Assembly: GCF_014648695.1 (NCBI RefSeq)
Contig: NZ_BMRP01000018.1
Location: 1-64,000, forward strand
Direction of reading: 5' to 3'
Source: Streptomyces albospinus
GTDB taxonomy: Bacteria; Actinomycetota; Actinomycetes; Streptomycetales; Streptomycetaceae
Length of the DNA: 64,000 bases
The notes beneath the pieces are model-generated. The model did no database searches. It was not told the DNA's origin and saw only the letters and a list, made by a program, of their open reading frames with translations. A program made the translations under genes and the position numbers. Position 1 is the first letter of the stretch. The number at the start of each line of letters is the position of its first letter. Positions 16,707 to 24,020 of this stretch are shown here, piece by piece.

Positions 16707-16943
16707 TCAGGCGTCGGTGCCGTACACGTCGGTCACATCACGGGCGACGTCGTGGGCGTCGTCGGTGTCGAGGTCGTCAATCCACTGGTCCTCGTTCTCA
16801 TCGAGCCAGTCCTGAAGGGCCTCGTCGTCATCGGCGATGTCGGCGGGAACCGTGACGGTGGACTCCACGTCGGTGACCGTGGTCTCGGTGACCTCGAAGC
16901 GGATGGTCAGGGTGACGGTCTCGGGCTCGGTTACGGTCGTCAC
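16707..16943 (-). CDS. acidic Thr/Val-rich small protein
   Basis: A 78-residue protein beginning VTTVTEPETVTLTIRFEV: an N-terminal beta-rich half with alternating T and V, then an acidic helical half (DDDEALQDWLDENEDQW). GTG at 16943 has GGAGAAGAA in front and overlaps the stop of the 37-aa gene as GTGA. Pattern and composition recall the partial protein at the right window edge, but no function is evident. Confidence 0.6.
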   Translation of the reverse strand: MTTVTEPETVTLTIRFEVTETTVTDVESTVTVPADIADDDEALQDWLDENEDQWIDDLDTDDAHDVARDVTDVYGTDA

Positions 16944-17053
16944 TTCTTCTCCAATCGGATGCGTGCACGGCAGGGGGTGCAGGTCAGGTCTTCGTCGAGG
17001 AGCTCGGGCACAAGCCCGCACTCGAAGCACGGTTCGGTGTTGCGGTCGGTCAT
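16940..17053 (-). CDS. 37-aa zinc-ribbon peptide
   Basis: MTDRNTEPCFECGLVPELL followed by LTCTPCRAR gives a minimal CxxC...CxxC zinc ribbon. The ATG is 3 bp after the upstream stop and the TGA overlaps the next start (GTGA), so it is embedded in an operon on both sides. Too short to classify further. Confidence 0.55.
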   Translation of the reverse strand: MTDRNTEPCFECGLVPELLDEDLTCTPCRARIRLEKK

Positions 17054-17056
17054 GAA

Positions 17057-17476
17057 CTAGTCCTTCAGCGCACGGTCGAGAACCGGCCAGTACCAGGGGC
17101 ATTCGTCCTCGGACCAGAGGCGATCTGCTGCGACGCGGCGCCGGGCCTGGGTGGCGCAGTTAGCGCACATGAACTGATCTCCGAGGACGTGAGTCGTCCA
17201 GGGGCCGCGCCCGCGCACCTTCGGCGGGCAGGTCTCGCAGGGGCCGCCACCGCGGATGTGCTGGTACGAGAGGACGGTGTTCCCGGTGTGCGGGGAGGTC
17301 GTCCAGACGGCCGCGTGCCCGCTTTCCTCGGCCTGGTCGTGAGCGAGCCGAAAGGCGTCGCGGTACCCGTAGTCGAGGAAGGTCCCCTCGGCCTTCTCCA
17401 TGCGGTCGTGGCAGTAGAGACCGTGACTCAGGGCATCCGAGTCGGGGCACACGTACACGTCGTATCGCCAGGTCAC
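17057..17476 (-). CDS. hypothetical protein with zinc-ribbon motifs
   Basis: A 139-residue protein starting VTWRYDVYVCPDSDALSH, with later CETCPP and FMCANCATQARRR. The middle part (AFRLAHDQAEESGHAAVWTT) is alpha/beta. GTG at 17476 overlaps the preceding stop (GTGA). Probably a zinc-binding accessory protein; no family recognised. Confidence 0.6.
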   Translation of the reverse strand: MTWRYDVYVCPDSDALSHGLYCHDRMEKAEGTFLDYGYRDAFRLAHDQAEESGHAAVWTTSPHTGNTVLSYQHIRGGGPCETCPPKVRGRGPWTTHVLGDQFMCANCATQARRRVAADRLWSEDECPWYWPVLDRALKD

Positions 17477-17715
17477 TTGGCGTCCTCCTTGGTGGATTCC
17501 TGGAGGGCGTCGAGGATCTCGGCCATGGCCGGGCTCGGCTGCTCCTCTTCGGGAAGCAGCTCGGCGGGGAGGCTGATCAGGAGCCTGTGCGTTTCCTGGG
17601 CAAGGGCAACCAGGGTGTACCACTCGGCGGTGCCGGGGTCGAAGTCCTCGCGCCACGCGGTGACTTCGCGGCACATCTTCAGGACGGTGCGGATTGAATC
17701 CTTGGTGCTGTCCAT
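17473..17715 (-). CDS. small helical hypothetical protein
   Basis: An 80-residue, mostly helical protein (SIRTVLKMCREVTAWREDF, then EWYTLVALAQETHRLLISL) with an acidic C-terminal helix. First gene after the terminator at 17751-17788. Function unknown. Confidence 0.55.
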   Translation of the reverse strand: MDSTKDSIRTVLKMCREVTAWREDFDPGTAEWYTLVALAQETHRLLISLPAELLPEEEQPSPAMAEILDALQESTKEDAK

Positions 17716-17750
17716 GTCGGTCTTTCAAGCTCGGGGAGGTGTCTTCAGGG

Positions 17751-17788
17751 GGCCGCCCCCGTCCGTACAGAAGGGAGCAGGGGCGGCC
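17751..17788 (-). terminator. terminator hairpin
   Basis: GGCCGCCCC pairs with GGGGCGGCC across a 20-base loop, between the DUF2786 gene and the next cistron. Confidence 0.5.
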
Positions 17789-17801
17789 GATGGGTGAGGG
17801 G

Positions 17802-18530
17802 TCAGACGCTCAGTGCACGGCGGCGTTGACCGACACGGGTCTGTCCGAGGTCGGCGCGGCGGCCTGCTTCCTGCCCGGCCTTGAGGCCGGTTCCGCGTCG
17901 CCTGGTACCCCCGCCCTTCCGGCTGTCGGGGTAGGCGGCGTTGAAGCGCGCCATGGTCACGGCCTTGCGGTCGGCGACGACCAGTTCGGCGGAGCGTCCC
18001 GAAGCCGATGCTGGAGCTTCCTGCCGTGCGCGGGCCTCGATCTCCTGAAGTCGCTTGTGGACGGTCAGGATGAATCCGGCCACCCACGACTTCCGGTAGG
18101 TAATCGTGCTCTCGCCAGGGGCGGGGCGGCCCTGGCGCATGCCGTTGAACATCTGGAGGAGTAGCGAGGTAAACAGCAACTCCACACGGTCAAGGTCGGA
18201 CTCGTAGCCGAAGAGGTGAACCTCCGCCTTCCCCCGGCTCTTGTCCTTCGTGATGCCGTGGCAGTTCAGCACATCGGCGATGTAACCGAGCAGGTATATC
18301 CGGTCGTTGGCGTAGTTCCCCTCGACGACGATCACGCGGTCACCGGGACGGTCCAAGGCCGGGTCGGAATCGGCGAGCATGGCCCGCTCAATTCCATACT
18401 TCGCCATCAGCTCAGCGGCCTTCGCGAAGTACGCCTTGGCCTCTTCGGCGGAGGCGGCGGTGTCTTCGGCCTTGGCCAGAAGTGCGCGAATCCTCGCGAG
18501 CATCGGGTTCGACTGCTCGTTGTCGTTCAT
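17802..18530 (-). CDS. DUF2786 domain protein
   Basis: The 242-residue product starts with the DUF2786 helix pair (MLARIRALLAKAEDTAASAEEAKAYF... LMAKYGIERAML, residues 10-50), followed by a second domain with VIVVEGNYANDRIYLLGYIADVLNC and FGYESDLDRVELLFTSLLLQM, and a basic, serine- and arginine-rich tail. DUF2786 proteins are common in actinophages and their hosts; their biochemical role is not known. ATG at 18530 follows GAGGTAGAC and the structured element copy B, which makes the gene a candidate target of that RNA. Confidence 0.8.
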   Translation of the reverse strand: MNDNEQSNPMLARIRALLAKAEDTAASAEEAKAYFAKAAELMAKYGIERAMLADSDPALDRPGDRVIVVEGNYANDRIYLLGYIADVLNCHGITKDKSRGKAEVHLFGYESDLDRVELLFTSLLLQMFNGMRQGRPAPGESTITYRKSWVAGFILTVHKRLQEIEARARQEAPASASGRSAELVVADRKAVTMARFNAAYPDSRKGGGTRRRGTGLKAGQEAGRRADLGQTRVGQRRRALSV

Positions 18531-18545
18531 GTCTACCTCGTAAAT

Positions 18546-18612
18546 CTTGATGCGGCTGGCATCGTCAGGAAGCGGGCACCACCCCGCCCCGACCCCCGAA
18601 GGGGTTTCGCCT
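18546..18612 (-). ncRNA. structured intergenic RNA element, copy B
   Basis: In the leader of the DUF2786 gene. As RNA: GGCGAAACCCC...GGGG hairpin, then GCGGG-GTGGTG-CCCGC, then TGACGATGCCAGCCGCATC (GATGC/GCATC stem) and AAG. The GTGGTG stem has 5 pairs here against 8 in copy A, with different bases. Confidence 0.6.
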
Positions 18613-18617
18613 TTGCA

Positions 18618-18869
18618 TCAGGTGGCGCTTATGAGGTCCCAACCGGTCAGCAGGTGCTTGATGAAGAGGTCGTTGAACTTCGCCTCCGCTGCTGCCTTGC
18701 GGGTTTCGTGGTCGTCGTCCTCGAAGGTGAAGGCCGTCTCCATGAAGGGCTCATCGACTCCGGGCAGGAAAAGCCCGGCCACCACCACATCGTCGAATCG
18801 GAGAACCAAGCCGAGCGCACCGGTCGCCAGACTAGAAAAGGCGGCCATCTCGTCGGGGTGCAGCATCAT
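18618..18869 (-). CDS. small hypothetical protein
   Basis: An 83-residue protein starting MMLHPDEMAAFSSLATGAL, an alpha/beta single-domain protein with a hydrophobic strand (GLVLRFDDVVVAGLFLPG) and a C-terminal helix (FNDLFIKHLLTGWDLI). No family recognised. It lies between the terminator at 18893 and structured element B. Confidence 0.5.
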   Translation of the reverse strand: MMLHPDEMAAFSSLATGALGLVLRFDDVVVAGLFLPGVDEPFMETAFTFEDDDHETRKAAAEAKFNDLFIKHLLTGWDLISAT

Positions 18870-18892
18870 TTCTCGCTTTCGAGCAGGTTGAA

Positions 18893-18932
18893 GCCGCCCC
18901 TCCCCAAGGGGGAGTAATTGAGAAGGGGCGGC
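18893..18932 (-). terminator. terminator hairpin
   Basis: GCCGCCCCT pairs with AGGGGCGGC; the loop holds a second small hairpin (CCCCCTTGGGG). It lies 11 bp past the stop of the gene at 18944. Confidence 0.6.
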
Positions 18933-18943
18933 AGAACGGGGGA

Positions 18944-19591
18944 TTAAGCGCGAGCCAGGTCGCGGTTGGAAGTGACCTCCTGAACGGAGATCCCGTGCTC
19001 GTGGATGACTCCACAGTCGTCCTCGCCGCACTCGCACTCCTGGCGGAGAGTCGTGGCGTGCATGTCGGCGCAGCCCTGGGCGTACTGCCAGGCGGACCAC
19101 AGGCTTGTGAAGATCGATTCGGCGTCGCGCTCGTATCCTTCGGACTGCGTCACGACGACGCGCTCCGGCCCTTCGGCCTTGACCTCCCACAGCCCCACGA
19201 GGTCACCGGTTTCGCGCCACACACGCACCTCGTGCGCAGGCTCGCATTCACCCTCGAAGGTGCACCCGGACCCGTCGCAGTAATTCGTGAAGCAGTGCCA
19301 TGTCACGGCCGGATCGCAGGTGTCCGGGTTTTCTCGACACTCGCGGCACTGACGGCGATCAATGACCTGGATGCCGCAACAGTCGCAATCGTGGTATCCG
19401 CGAACGATCTCCTCGGACTGGTCCTCAATCAGGTACCAACCCTCGGGGACGTATTCCTCGGCGTCGTCGGGTTCATCCGACAGGTAGAGCCAAACGTCGT
19501 CAGTCTGGGTTCCGGTAGTCCGGTCCCCCTTCCCGATGACCAAGTACAGGCAGTACGCGGCCTCACTCGGGTTTACGACTTGGGCACTCAT
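18944..19591 (-). CDS. hypothetical Cys-rich phage protein
   Basis: A 215-residue acidic protein. The middle holds a large cysteine cluster (HDCDCCGIQVIDRRQCREC, DTCDPAVTWHCFTNYCDGSGC) and the C-terminus another (RQECECGEDDCGVIH), so several zinc sites are likely. The N-terminus (CLYLVIGKGDRTTGTQTDD) is beta-rich. ATG at 19591 has GGGG upstream and follows structured element C. Function unknown. Confidence 0.6.
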   Translation of the reverse strand: MSAQVVNPSEAAYCLYLVIGKGDRTTGTQTDDVWLYLSDEPDDAEEYVPEGWYLIEDQSEEIVRGYHDCDCCGIQVIDRRQCRECRENPDTCDPAVTWHCFTNYCDGSGCTFEGECEPAHEVRVWRETGDLVGLWEVKAEGPERVVVTQSEGYERDAESIFTSLWSAWQYAQGCADMHATTLRQECECGEDDCGVIHEHGISVQEVTSNRDLARA

Positions 19592-19607
19592 GTGACCCCT
19601 GTTCATG

Positions 19608-19695
19608 CTTGATGCGGCTGGCATCGTCAGCAGCCGGGCACCACCCCGGCCGGACGCCCTGCCCACCGCTGGCGTGCGGGGACAAGGCGTTTCGC
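19608..19695 (-). ncRNA. structured intergenic RNA element, copy C
   Basis: In the leader of the gene at 18944. As RNA: GGCGAAACGCC hairpin region, then GCCGGG-GTGGTG-CCCGGC (6-bp stem), then TGACGATGCCAGCCGCATC and AAG, identical to copy B in the last hairpin. The GTGGTG stem sequence differs from A and B while pairing is kept. Confidence 0.6.
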
Positions 19696-19908
19696 CTAGC
19701 TGGCCAGTTGCCAGACGTCCGCGAAGGCCCTGGACTTCTGGCCCGAGCACATCGGGCACCAGCGGCTGAATTCGCCGCGCTTCGGCGCCGGTTCGGTGAC
19801 CGTCATTCCGGCACCACACCGCGCCACGGCGGACGTTCCGAGCTGGCCTCGCTTCACGTGCAGCAGTCGGGAGTAGCCCCCGGTGCGGAAACCGACCTCG
19901 ATCGGCAT
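19696..19908 (-). CDS. small hypothetical protein with CxxC
   Basis: A 70-residue basic protein (MPIEVGFRTGGYSRLLHVKR) with cysteines in AVARCGAGM and RWCPMCSGQKSR, a likely zinc ribbon. Its TAG lies directly at the beginning of structured element C. Function unknown. Confidence 0.5.
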   Translation of the reverse strand: MPIEVGFRTGGYSRLLHVKRGQLGTSAVARCGAGMTVTEPAPKRGEFSRWCPMCSGQKSRAFADVWQLAS

Positions 19909-19970
19909 GGGTCCTCGCTTCGACTCGGCGGGCAGCCGCTCACACTTCCGATGAGAGCGACTGCCACTTT

Positions 19971-19987
19971 GCTAAGTTCTCGCAATC
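19971..19987 (-). promoter_or_regulatory. 17-mer repressor-type site 3
   Basis: GATTGCGAGAACTTAGC, between the genes at 19993 and 19696; no good promoter overlaps it, as in phage stoperators. Confidence 0.5.
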
Positions 19988-19992
19988 GGCCA

Positions 19993-20352
19993 TCAAGAAG
20001 CGCGCAGCACCTCGTACTTGCGCCGCCACTCCTCGGCCTGAGCCTTGTAGTGGTTGCGGTACGCAGTCATCTGCGCCAGCTCGCGCTTCAGATCGTCGAT
20101 GACGTCCTGACGAGCGGTCGCCACGAGGGCAGCAAGCTCACGCTGGTCAGCCATGGCGAACACCATGCGGATCAGCTCGATCTCACCCTCCTCGGCCTCA
20201 GCGACCTCACGCTTCAGCGCATCCAGCTCACGAGCCACCTCGAAGAGTCGGTTCGACAGGTTGGCGTTCTGCTCCCAGAGGTCCGGGTTCGTCAGAACGT
20301 CGACCTTCTTCGCGAGGCTGACACCCTGAGCCTTGAACGTGGTGGCGGACAT
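19993..20352 (-). CDS. coiled-coil protein, first gene after the early leader
   Basis: A 119-residue protein starting MSATTFKAQGVSLAKKVDVL. From residue 30 it is one long amphipathic helix (ANLSNRLFEVARELDALKRE, later LVATARQDVIDDLKRELAQM) ending in a basic tip. It resembles small phage scaffolding or regulatory coiled coils; no function assigned. ATG at 20352 has a plausible GGGG site and lies about 65 bp downstream of the large hairpin at 20419-20463. Confidence 0.6.
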   Translation of the reverse strand: MSATTFKAQGVSLAKKVDVLTNPDLWEQNANLSNRLFEVARELDALKREVAEAEEGEIELIRMVFAMADQRELAALVATARQDVIDDLKRELAQMTAYRNHYKAQAEEWRRKYEVLRAS

Positions 20353-20418
20353 GTATCCCCATTTCAGATAGGGGTCGGCCCTCGGCCGGCCCCGACATAC
20401 ACCCCACCTCTTGATGGA

Positions 20419-20463
20419 GTGCTGCCACCCAAGCGCCACACCCTCTCGCTTGGGTCGCAGCAC
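20419..20463 (-). promoter_or_regulatory. strong leader hairpin
   Basis: GTGCTGC-GA-CCCAAGCG pairs with CGCTTGGG-TG-GCAGCAC: 7 and 8 perfect pairs separated by a 2x2 internal loop, with an 11-base terminal loop. It lies between boxA and the first gene, so it could be an attenuator overcome by antitermination. Confidence 0.6.
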
Positions 20464-20640
20464 CCCACCGGACCGGAGCCCGGCGGGTGCATTCACGTTC
20501 GACAATGTGTCAGGCGCAGTCACGCCGTCGCTTCTCTTCGATCAGCACAGCCAGGCATCCCGCCCCAATGGGCATTCCAGGACGCCGACCGCCCGCCCCA
20601 CATGGGCATCTCAGGCGGCTCGATGGCTGCGAACTATTCG

Positions 20641-20666
20641 CGTTCACTGTTGAGTTCTCAAGGATC
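20641..20666 (-). promoter_or_regulatory. boxA-like antitermination sequence
   Basis: GATCCTTGAGAACTCAACAG, followed by TGAACG, closely resembles the TTTGAGAACTCAAYAGTG sequence in actinobacterial rRNA leaders and spacers. It sits downstream of the two promoters and upstream of the hairpin. Its role in transcript antitermination is inferred from that likeness. Confidence 0.5.
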
Positions 20667-20929
20667 GGGCGGTGCCTTTCTGTACCAACCCCTCTCGGGG
20701 TGGCCTCGGTCCGGCCGCCCCTGGCCAGTCGCCCAGCCAGGCCCGAGTTCAGCGCACTCGGAGCGCTCGGGCACTGCGGTCTTCGCTTCTCGCGCTGACC
20801 TTGCCGTACTCCCTGCAACAGCTCGCTTTGCAGAGCGGCCCCCCGCTCCCTCGGGGGTGGGGCACCCGATGCCCGGATGCTGGCGTGATGGTCATTTCCG
20901 CCCGGCCTGTCGGCCTTGCGGTGGTTCCG

Positions 20930-20958
20930 ACCCTAGCGGATCTTCCTCGGTCTGCCAA
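20930..20958 (-). promoter_or_regulatory. early promoter, proximal
   Basis: TTGGCA and TAGGGT with a 17-bp spacer. The -35 box forms the end of 17-mer site 4. Confidence 0.6.
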
Positions 20959-20970
20959 GTTCTCGCATTC
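20954..20970 (-). promoter_or_regulatory. 17-mer repressor-type site 4
   Basis: GAATGCGAGAACTTGGC overlaps the -35 box of the proximal early promoter. Confidence 0.6.
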
Positions 20971-21054
20971 GCTTCAACTTGACCGCCTTGCCAGGCAGTT
21001 GGCGGCGCCGCATCGTGCGGCCCGTTCTCGGTTGCCCGGTTCGGCGTGGCCCCC

Positions 21055-21084
21055 ACCGTAGTCGGCGGCTTCCGTTCGAGTCAA
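21055..21084 (-). promoter_or_regulatory. early promoter, distal
   Basis: TTGACT and TACGGT with an 18-bp spacer; the -35 box is the end of 17-mer site 5. Confidence 0.6.
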
Positions 21085-21096
21085 GTTCTCGCTTTC
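21080..21096 (-). promoter_or_regulatory. 17-mer repressor-type site 5
   Basis: GAAAGCGAGAACTTGAC overlaps the -35 box of the distal early promoter. Confidence 0.6.
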
Positions 21097-21237
21097 GCTG
21101 GAACTCGAAGCGGCTCAGCCTTGGGTTCTGCGCTGCGCGCCTTGCCCGTTGACCTGTCCGCTTGCCGCCTTGCCTGCCTGCCTTGCGGCCGGTCGGTGTT
21201 GGCGACGGGTCAGAGCTTGGCACACGTCGGCGAGTAA

Positions 21238-21254
21238 GCGCAAGTCTCGCAATC
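21238..21254 (-). promoter_or_regulatory. 17-mer repressor-type site 6
   Basis: GATTGCGAGACTTGCGC, one base shorter in the middle than the consensus; no convincing -10 box follows. Confidence 0.45.
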
Positions 21255-21550
21255 GTGGGCCGGTTGTCCGCCTTGGGGGGTGCGGGGGGTGTGCGTCAGT
21301 GCGTGGCGCGCGAGGGTAGCGGAGGCCCCGGCCGGACCGTGCGGGGTGGGGGTATGACCCCCGGTACGCGAAAGCGCCGACCGCCACGTCTTAGCCGCTC
21401 GAAAACTGCCACGGTTCCAGGGTCGACCAATGACGAAGGGCCCGCCTGCCACCTGGGCAAACGGGCCCGCACGCGCGCCAAAGAACGCACCGATTTGTCT
21501 GATTGCCGTCGCCTCAGCGAGGGCCGCCGTACCTTGGAGCGGGCGGTGAC

Positions 21551-22360
21551 TCAGGCCGCCTGAACTGCGCCGAGGTAGCGGTATCCGGTCCGCTCTGAGC
21601 AACCGAGGCGTTCCGCCAAGGTCTTGCCGTTGACCTTCGTGCCTTCGGACACCATGGCGGCGACGGTCTCCTTCACGACTGTCAGGGGGACCGCCTTCTT
21701 GGCACTGCCGTTGTGGCAGGGCTTGGGCTCTGACACCCCGGCGGTTGCCACTTCGCCGATCAGTTCCTCTGCCAATTCGTCGGCTGCGACTGTCAGCTCC
21801 TCGGCCGCCTCGGTCAGCTCGTCGAGGGTGTTCTTGACGCCATGAGCCTTGGAGAGGAGGACTCGGCCTTCGAGGTCGAGCGACTCGGCGAGGTCGGTTG
21901 CCATGAGGAGGAGGGACTCCTCCAGCTCGGTGATGCGCTGCTCGGCTGTCACGGAGGCCGGCGGGGTCGCCGCCATGTGGAGCATGTGTGCCACGACGAG
22001 TGGCGGCACCGCTGATACGACGGCGACGAGTAGCGGGGACGTTGCCATGTAGCTCCTGTCAATCAGGTGTGCCACGACCTGAGCTGACAGTGCCAGCCCG
22101 AGGGCGGCTCCGGCGCCGATGGTGGCAGTGACACGGCCTGGCGCTTGGGCGCGGCGGCGCACTTCGGAGATGACAGCGGCGCACGCGGCGTAGGCGGAGA
22201 TGGACACCGGCATGAGCCAGGTGATCCAGCCGTGCCAGCCTGCCAGTTCTGCCATGCGGATCTCGCCAGGCACGGACATGACGAGGGCGGCGACGAGGAC
22301 GAGCGGACGACCGCCGGTGAAGACGGAGCGGGCGTACCAGGGCATGTGCATCGAAGACAT
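21551..22360 (-). CDS. DUF2637-like membrane protein with C-terminal HTH
   Basis: The 269-residue protein begins with four hydrophobic segments (PLVLVAALVMSVPGEIRMAE, WITWLMPVSISAYAACAAVI, TIGAGAALGLALSAQVVAH, SPLLVAVVSAVPPLVVAHM), the DUF2637 layout found in actinobacterial plasmids and phages. A long helical coiled-coil region (LTEAAEELTVAADELAEEL) leads to a C-terminal helix-turn-helix (VNGKTLAERLGCSERTGYRY). It would tether a DNA-binding domain to the membrane, perhaps for replication, partition or transfer. ATG at 22360 is 30 bp after the upstream HTH gene. Confidence 0.75.
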   Translation of the reverse strand: MSSMHMPWYARSVFTGGRPLVLVAALVMSVPGEIRMAELAGWHGWITWLMPVSISAYAACAAVISEVRRRAQAPGRVTATIGAGAALGLALSAQVVAHLIDRSYMATSPLLVAVVSAVPPLVVAHMLHMAATPPASVTAEQRITELEESLLLMATDLAESLDLEGRVLLSKAHGVKNTLDELTEAAEELTVAADELAEELIGEVATAGVSEPKPCHNGSAKKAVPLTVVKETVAAMVSEGTKVNGKTLAERLGCSERTGYRYLGAVQAA

Positions 22361-22390
22361 GGGCTTGCCTTTCAGGTCTACCGGTGGCGG

Positions 22391-23329
22391 TCAGGCAGCG
22401 GCCAGGGCGGCGCGGACGAGGGCGCGGCCCCGCGTGTTGGTGTCGATGGCTTCGTCGACCTGGGGCGCAGGCGTGTCGCTGTCAGTGCCAAGGAAGGCGG
22501 CGGCGCGGTCGAGTTCATCGCGGCAAGCACCGCACACGGTGCCTCGGCGGCCGAGCGGGAATGGCGCGCGGCAGACCTCGCAGCGAGCGCGGGTGTCCGG
22601 GGCAGGCTTCGGCTTCGGCTGCGGCCGGGCGGGCATTTGGTTCTTCAGCCGGTAGGAGATGAGCGCTGCGGCGCTGTCGACCTGTTCAGGGAGTCGGGTG
22701 GTCAAGGCGTTGGTGATCTTCAGGGCGCTGTGGCCCTCGGTGAGCCAGGCGGCGGCGAGCGGGGCCAGGCGGAGCACTTCGCTGGTGCTGAGCTTCAGGC
22801 GCCGGTCGGCTTCGCCGAGTGCGGCGAGCGCCTGGGCGGCTCGGCCGGTTTCGGCGTCTGCCGGGTTGTGCTTGGTGTTGGGGACTTCCTCCTCCTCGCG
22901 GGCCCTGGCCTGCTTGGTGCCCTCGCTGTCAGCGGCGGAGGGGTCGGGGAGGAGGTTCTTCCCCTGGTTCTTTTCTCCCTTGGGAGAGCCGCCGATGGGC
23001 CGACCGTCCGGCTTACCGACCGCCGGAATGTGGTCAGTCGGAAGATCGGTGACATGGGTCTCCGTGCACCACGTGCCGGTGCTGGGGTTCTGGAAGCGCT
23101 CGCGGCGGAAGTAGCCCGCTGCTTCGAGCTGCCGGAACGCCTTGGAGACGGCTGCCCGCCCTTCCTCTACGGCGTCGGCGAGTGACTCGACAGTGACCTT
23201 CGCGTCGTCGGGCATGGACAGGAGCGTGACGAGTAGGCCGCGGGCGACCAGCGACAGCTTCTTATGCCGTGCGGCCTGGTTGGGCACGACCACGAAGGCG
23301 TGGTCGTGGCGGTTACGATGCACGCGCAT
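22391..23329 (-). CDS. winged-helix replication-type protein with zinc knuckle
   Basis: The 312-residue product has an N-terminal winged helix (LSLVARGLLVTLLSMPDDAK, then VESLADAVEEGRAAVSKAF and YFRRERFQNPSTG) of the type common in actinobacterial mobile elements, a charged linker, a helical middle domain and a C-terminal zinc motif (CEVCRAPFP...GTVCGACRDEL). It resembles replication-initiator or DnaD-like helix-turn-helix proteins, without proof. ATG at 23329 follows AGAGGGG. It is the first minus-strand gene left of the divergent promoter region. Confidence 0.65.
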   Translation of the reverse strand: MRVHRNRHDHAFVVVPNQAARHKKLSLVARGLLVTLLSMPDDAKVTVESLADAVEEGRAAVSKAFRQLEAAGYFRRERFQNPSTGTWCTETHVTDLPTDHIPAVGKPDGRPIGGSPKGEKNQGKNLLPDPSAADSEGTKQARAREEEEVPNTKHNPADAETGRAAQALAALGEADRRLKLSTSEVLRLAPLAAAWLTEGHSALKITNALTTRLPEQVDSAAALISYRLKNQMPARPQPKPKPAPDTRARCEVCRAPFPLGRRGTVCGACRDELDRAAAFLGTDSDTPAPQVDEAIDTNTRGRALVRAALAAA

Positions 23330-23398
23330 CGAGAGACAACCCCTCTCGGTGTCGGCCCCGGCGAGGTGTTCGCGCACCTACGACCCGGGGCCGTTTGC

Positions 23399-23428
23399 TT
23401 GGATGCTGCGCAACCTACGCGATACTTT
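23399..23428 (+). promoter_or_regulatory. promoter candidate for the rightward operon
   Basis: TTGGAT and TACTTT with an 18-bp spacer; the -10 box lies inside 17-mer site 7. Confidence 0.45.
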
Positions 23429-23431
23429 GAC
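23415..23431 (+). promoter_or_regulatory. 17-mer repressor-type site 7
   Basis: CTACGCGATACTTTGAC, pointing rightwards like the operon it precedes. Confidence 0.5.
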
Positions 23432-23574
23432 TGCATGTCCAGCACGGTGACGACTGAGCCAAGATCTCGCCATCGGATGTGACGGGCGTCACCTGCTGGC
23501 TCCTTTCCGAAAAGAAGCCACCGCTCCGTATATATAAGTAGAGGCTTGAGCGAATTAAGTTCCTCGCCCATTGG

Positions 23575-23670
23575 GGCCCCTTCGGGGCCCACAGATCGAA
23601 TCTCCTTCGCCGCTGCGACTTTCTCCCTTTGGCCCCTTCGGGGCCCCTCGGAGAAGACCTTCGCCGCTGC
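23575..23670 (+). repeat. duplicated leader module with two hairpins
   Basis: GGCCCCTTCGGGGCCC occurs at 23575-23590 and 23631-23646, and CCTTCGCCGCTGC at 23604-23616 and 23658-23670, so a unit of about 55 bp is present twice. Each hairpin has a 6-7 bp GC stem and a tiny loop, and could attenuate transcription into the terminase genes. Confidence 0.7.
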
Positions 23671-23708
23671 TCTCCTCCTTGAGGAATGTCAAGTAATAGG
23701 GAGGGAAG

Positions 23709-24020
23709 TTGGCTTGGTCTACTTCAAGTCGAAGAGAACGTCTGCCAGCGAACTGGGAGAAGATTCGGCGCCGCGTCCTGAACCGCGACGGCCATGAGTG
23801 CACAGCCAGAGACCAATACGGCGTGCGGTGTGCCGAGCCAGCCACCGACGTGGACCACATTCGACCCGGTGACGACCATCGAGAGGCCAACCTGACATCG
23901 CTCTGCGGGTGGCATCACCGGGTCAAGTCCTCCCGAGAGGGAGCCACGGTCAAGGCTGCCGTACGTCGGCGCCAAGACCGCAAGTTCCGCAGGACCGAGT
24001 CTCATCCGGGCCTGCTGTGA
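23709..24020 (+). CDS. HNH endonuclease
   Basis: The 103-residue protein has the HNH core: NRDGHECTARDQYGVRCAEP (first cysteines), ATDVDHIRPGDDH (catalytic His of the DH motif), then EANLTSLCGWHHRVKSS (N and final H). Small HNH proteins encoded beside terminase genes assist genome packaging in many siphophages. TTG at 23709 follows GGGAGGGAAG. It opens the rightward virion operon. Confidence 0.88.
   Translation: MAWSTSSRRERLPANWEKIRRRVLNRDGHECTARDQYGVRCAEPATDVDHIRPGDDHREANLTSLCGWHHRVKSSREGATVKAAVRRRQDRKFRRTESHPGLL

Larger units (their letters stand above)
20353..21550 (-). other. long non-coding leader of the leftward operon
   Basis: About 1.2 kb without a credible gene. It holds three 17-mer sites, two good minus-strand promoters, a boxA-like sequence, two imperfect copies of CCCCANATGGGCAT (about 20562 and 20597) and the strong hairpin at 20419-20463. 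This is the control region of the minus-strand genes below it. Confidence 0.6.
23330..23708. other. divergent control region before the virion operon
   Basis: No gene. It holds 17-mer site 7 with a promoter, an AT-rich promoter candidate (TTCCGA at 23505-23510, 18 bp, TATATA at 23529-23534) and two repeated leader hairpins. The sequence after TATATA is the probable 5' leader of the HNH/terminase transcript. Confidence 0.5.
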
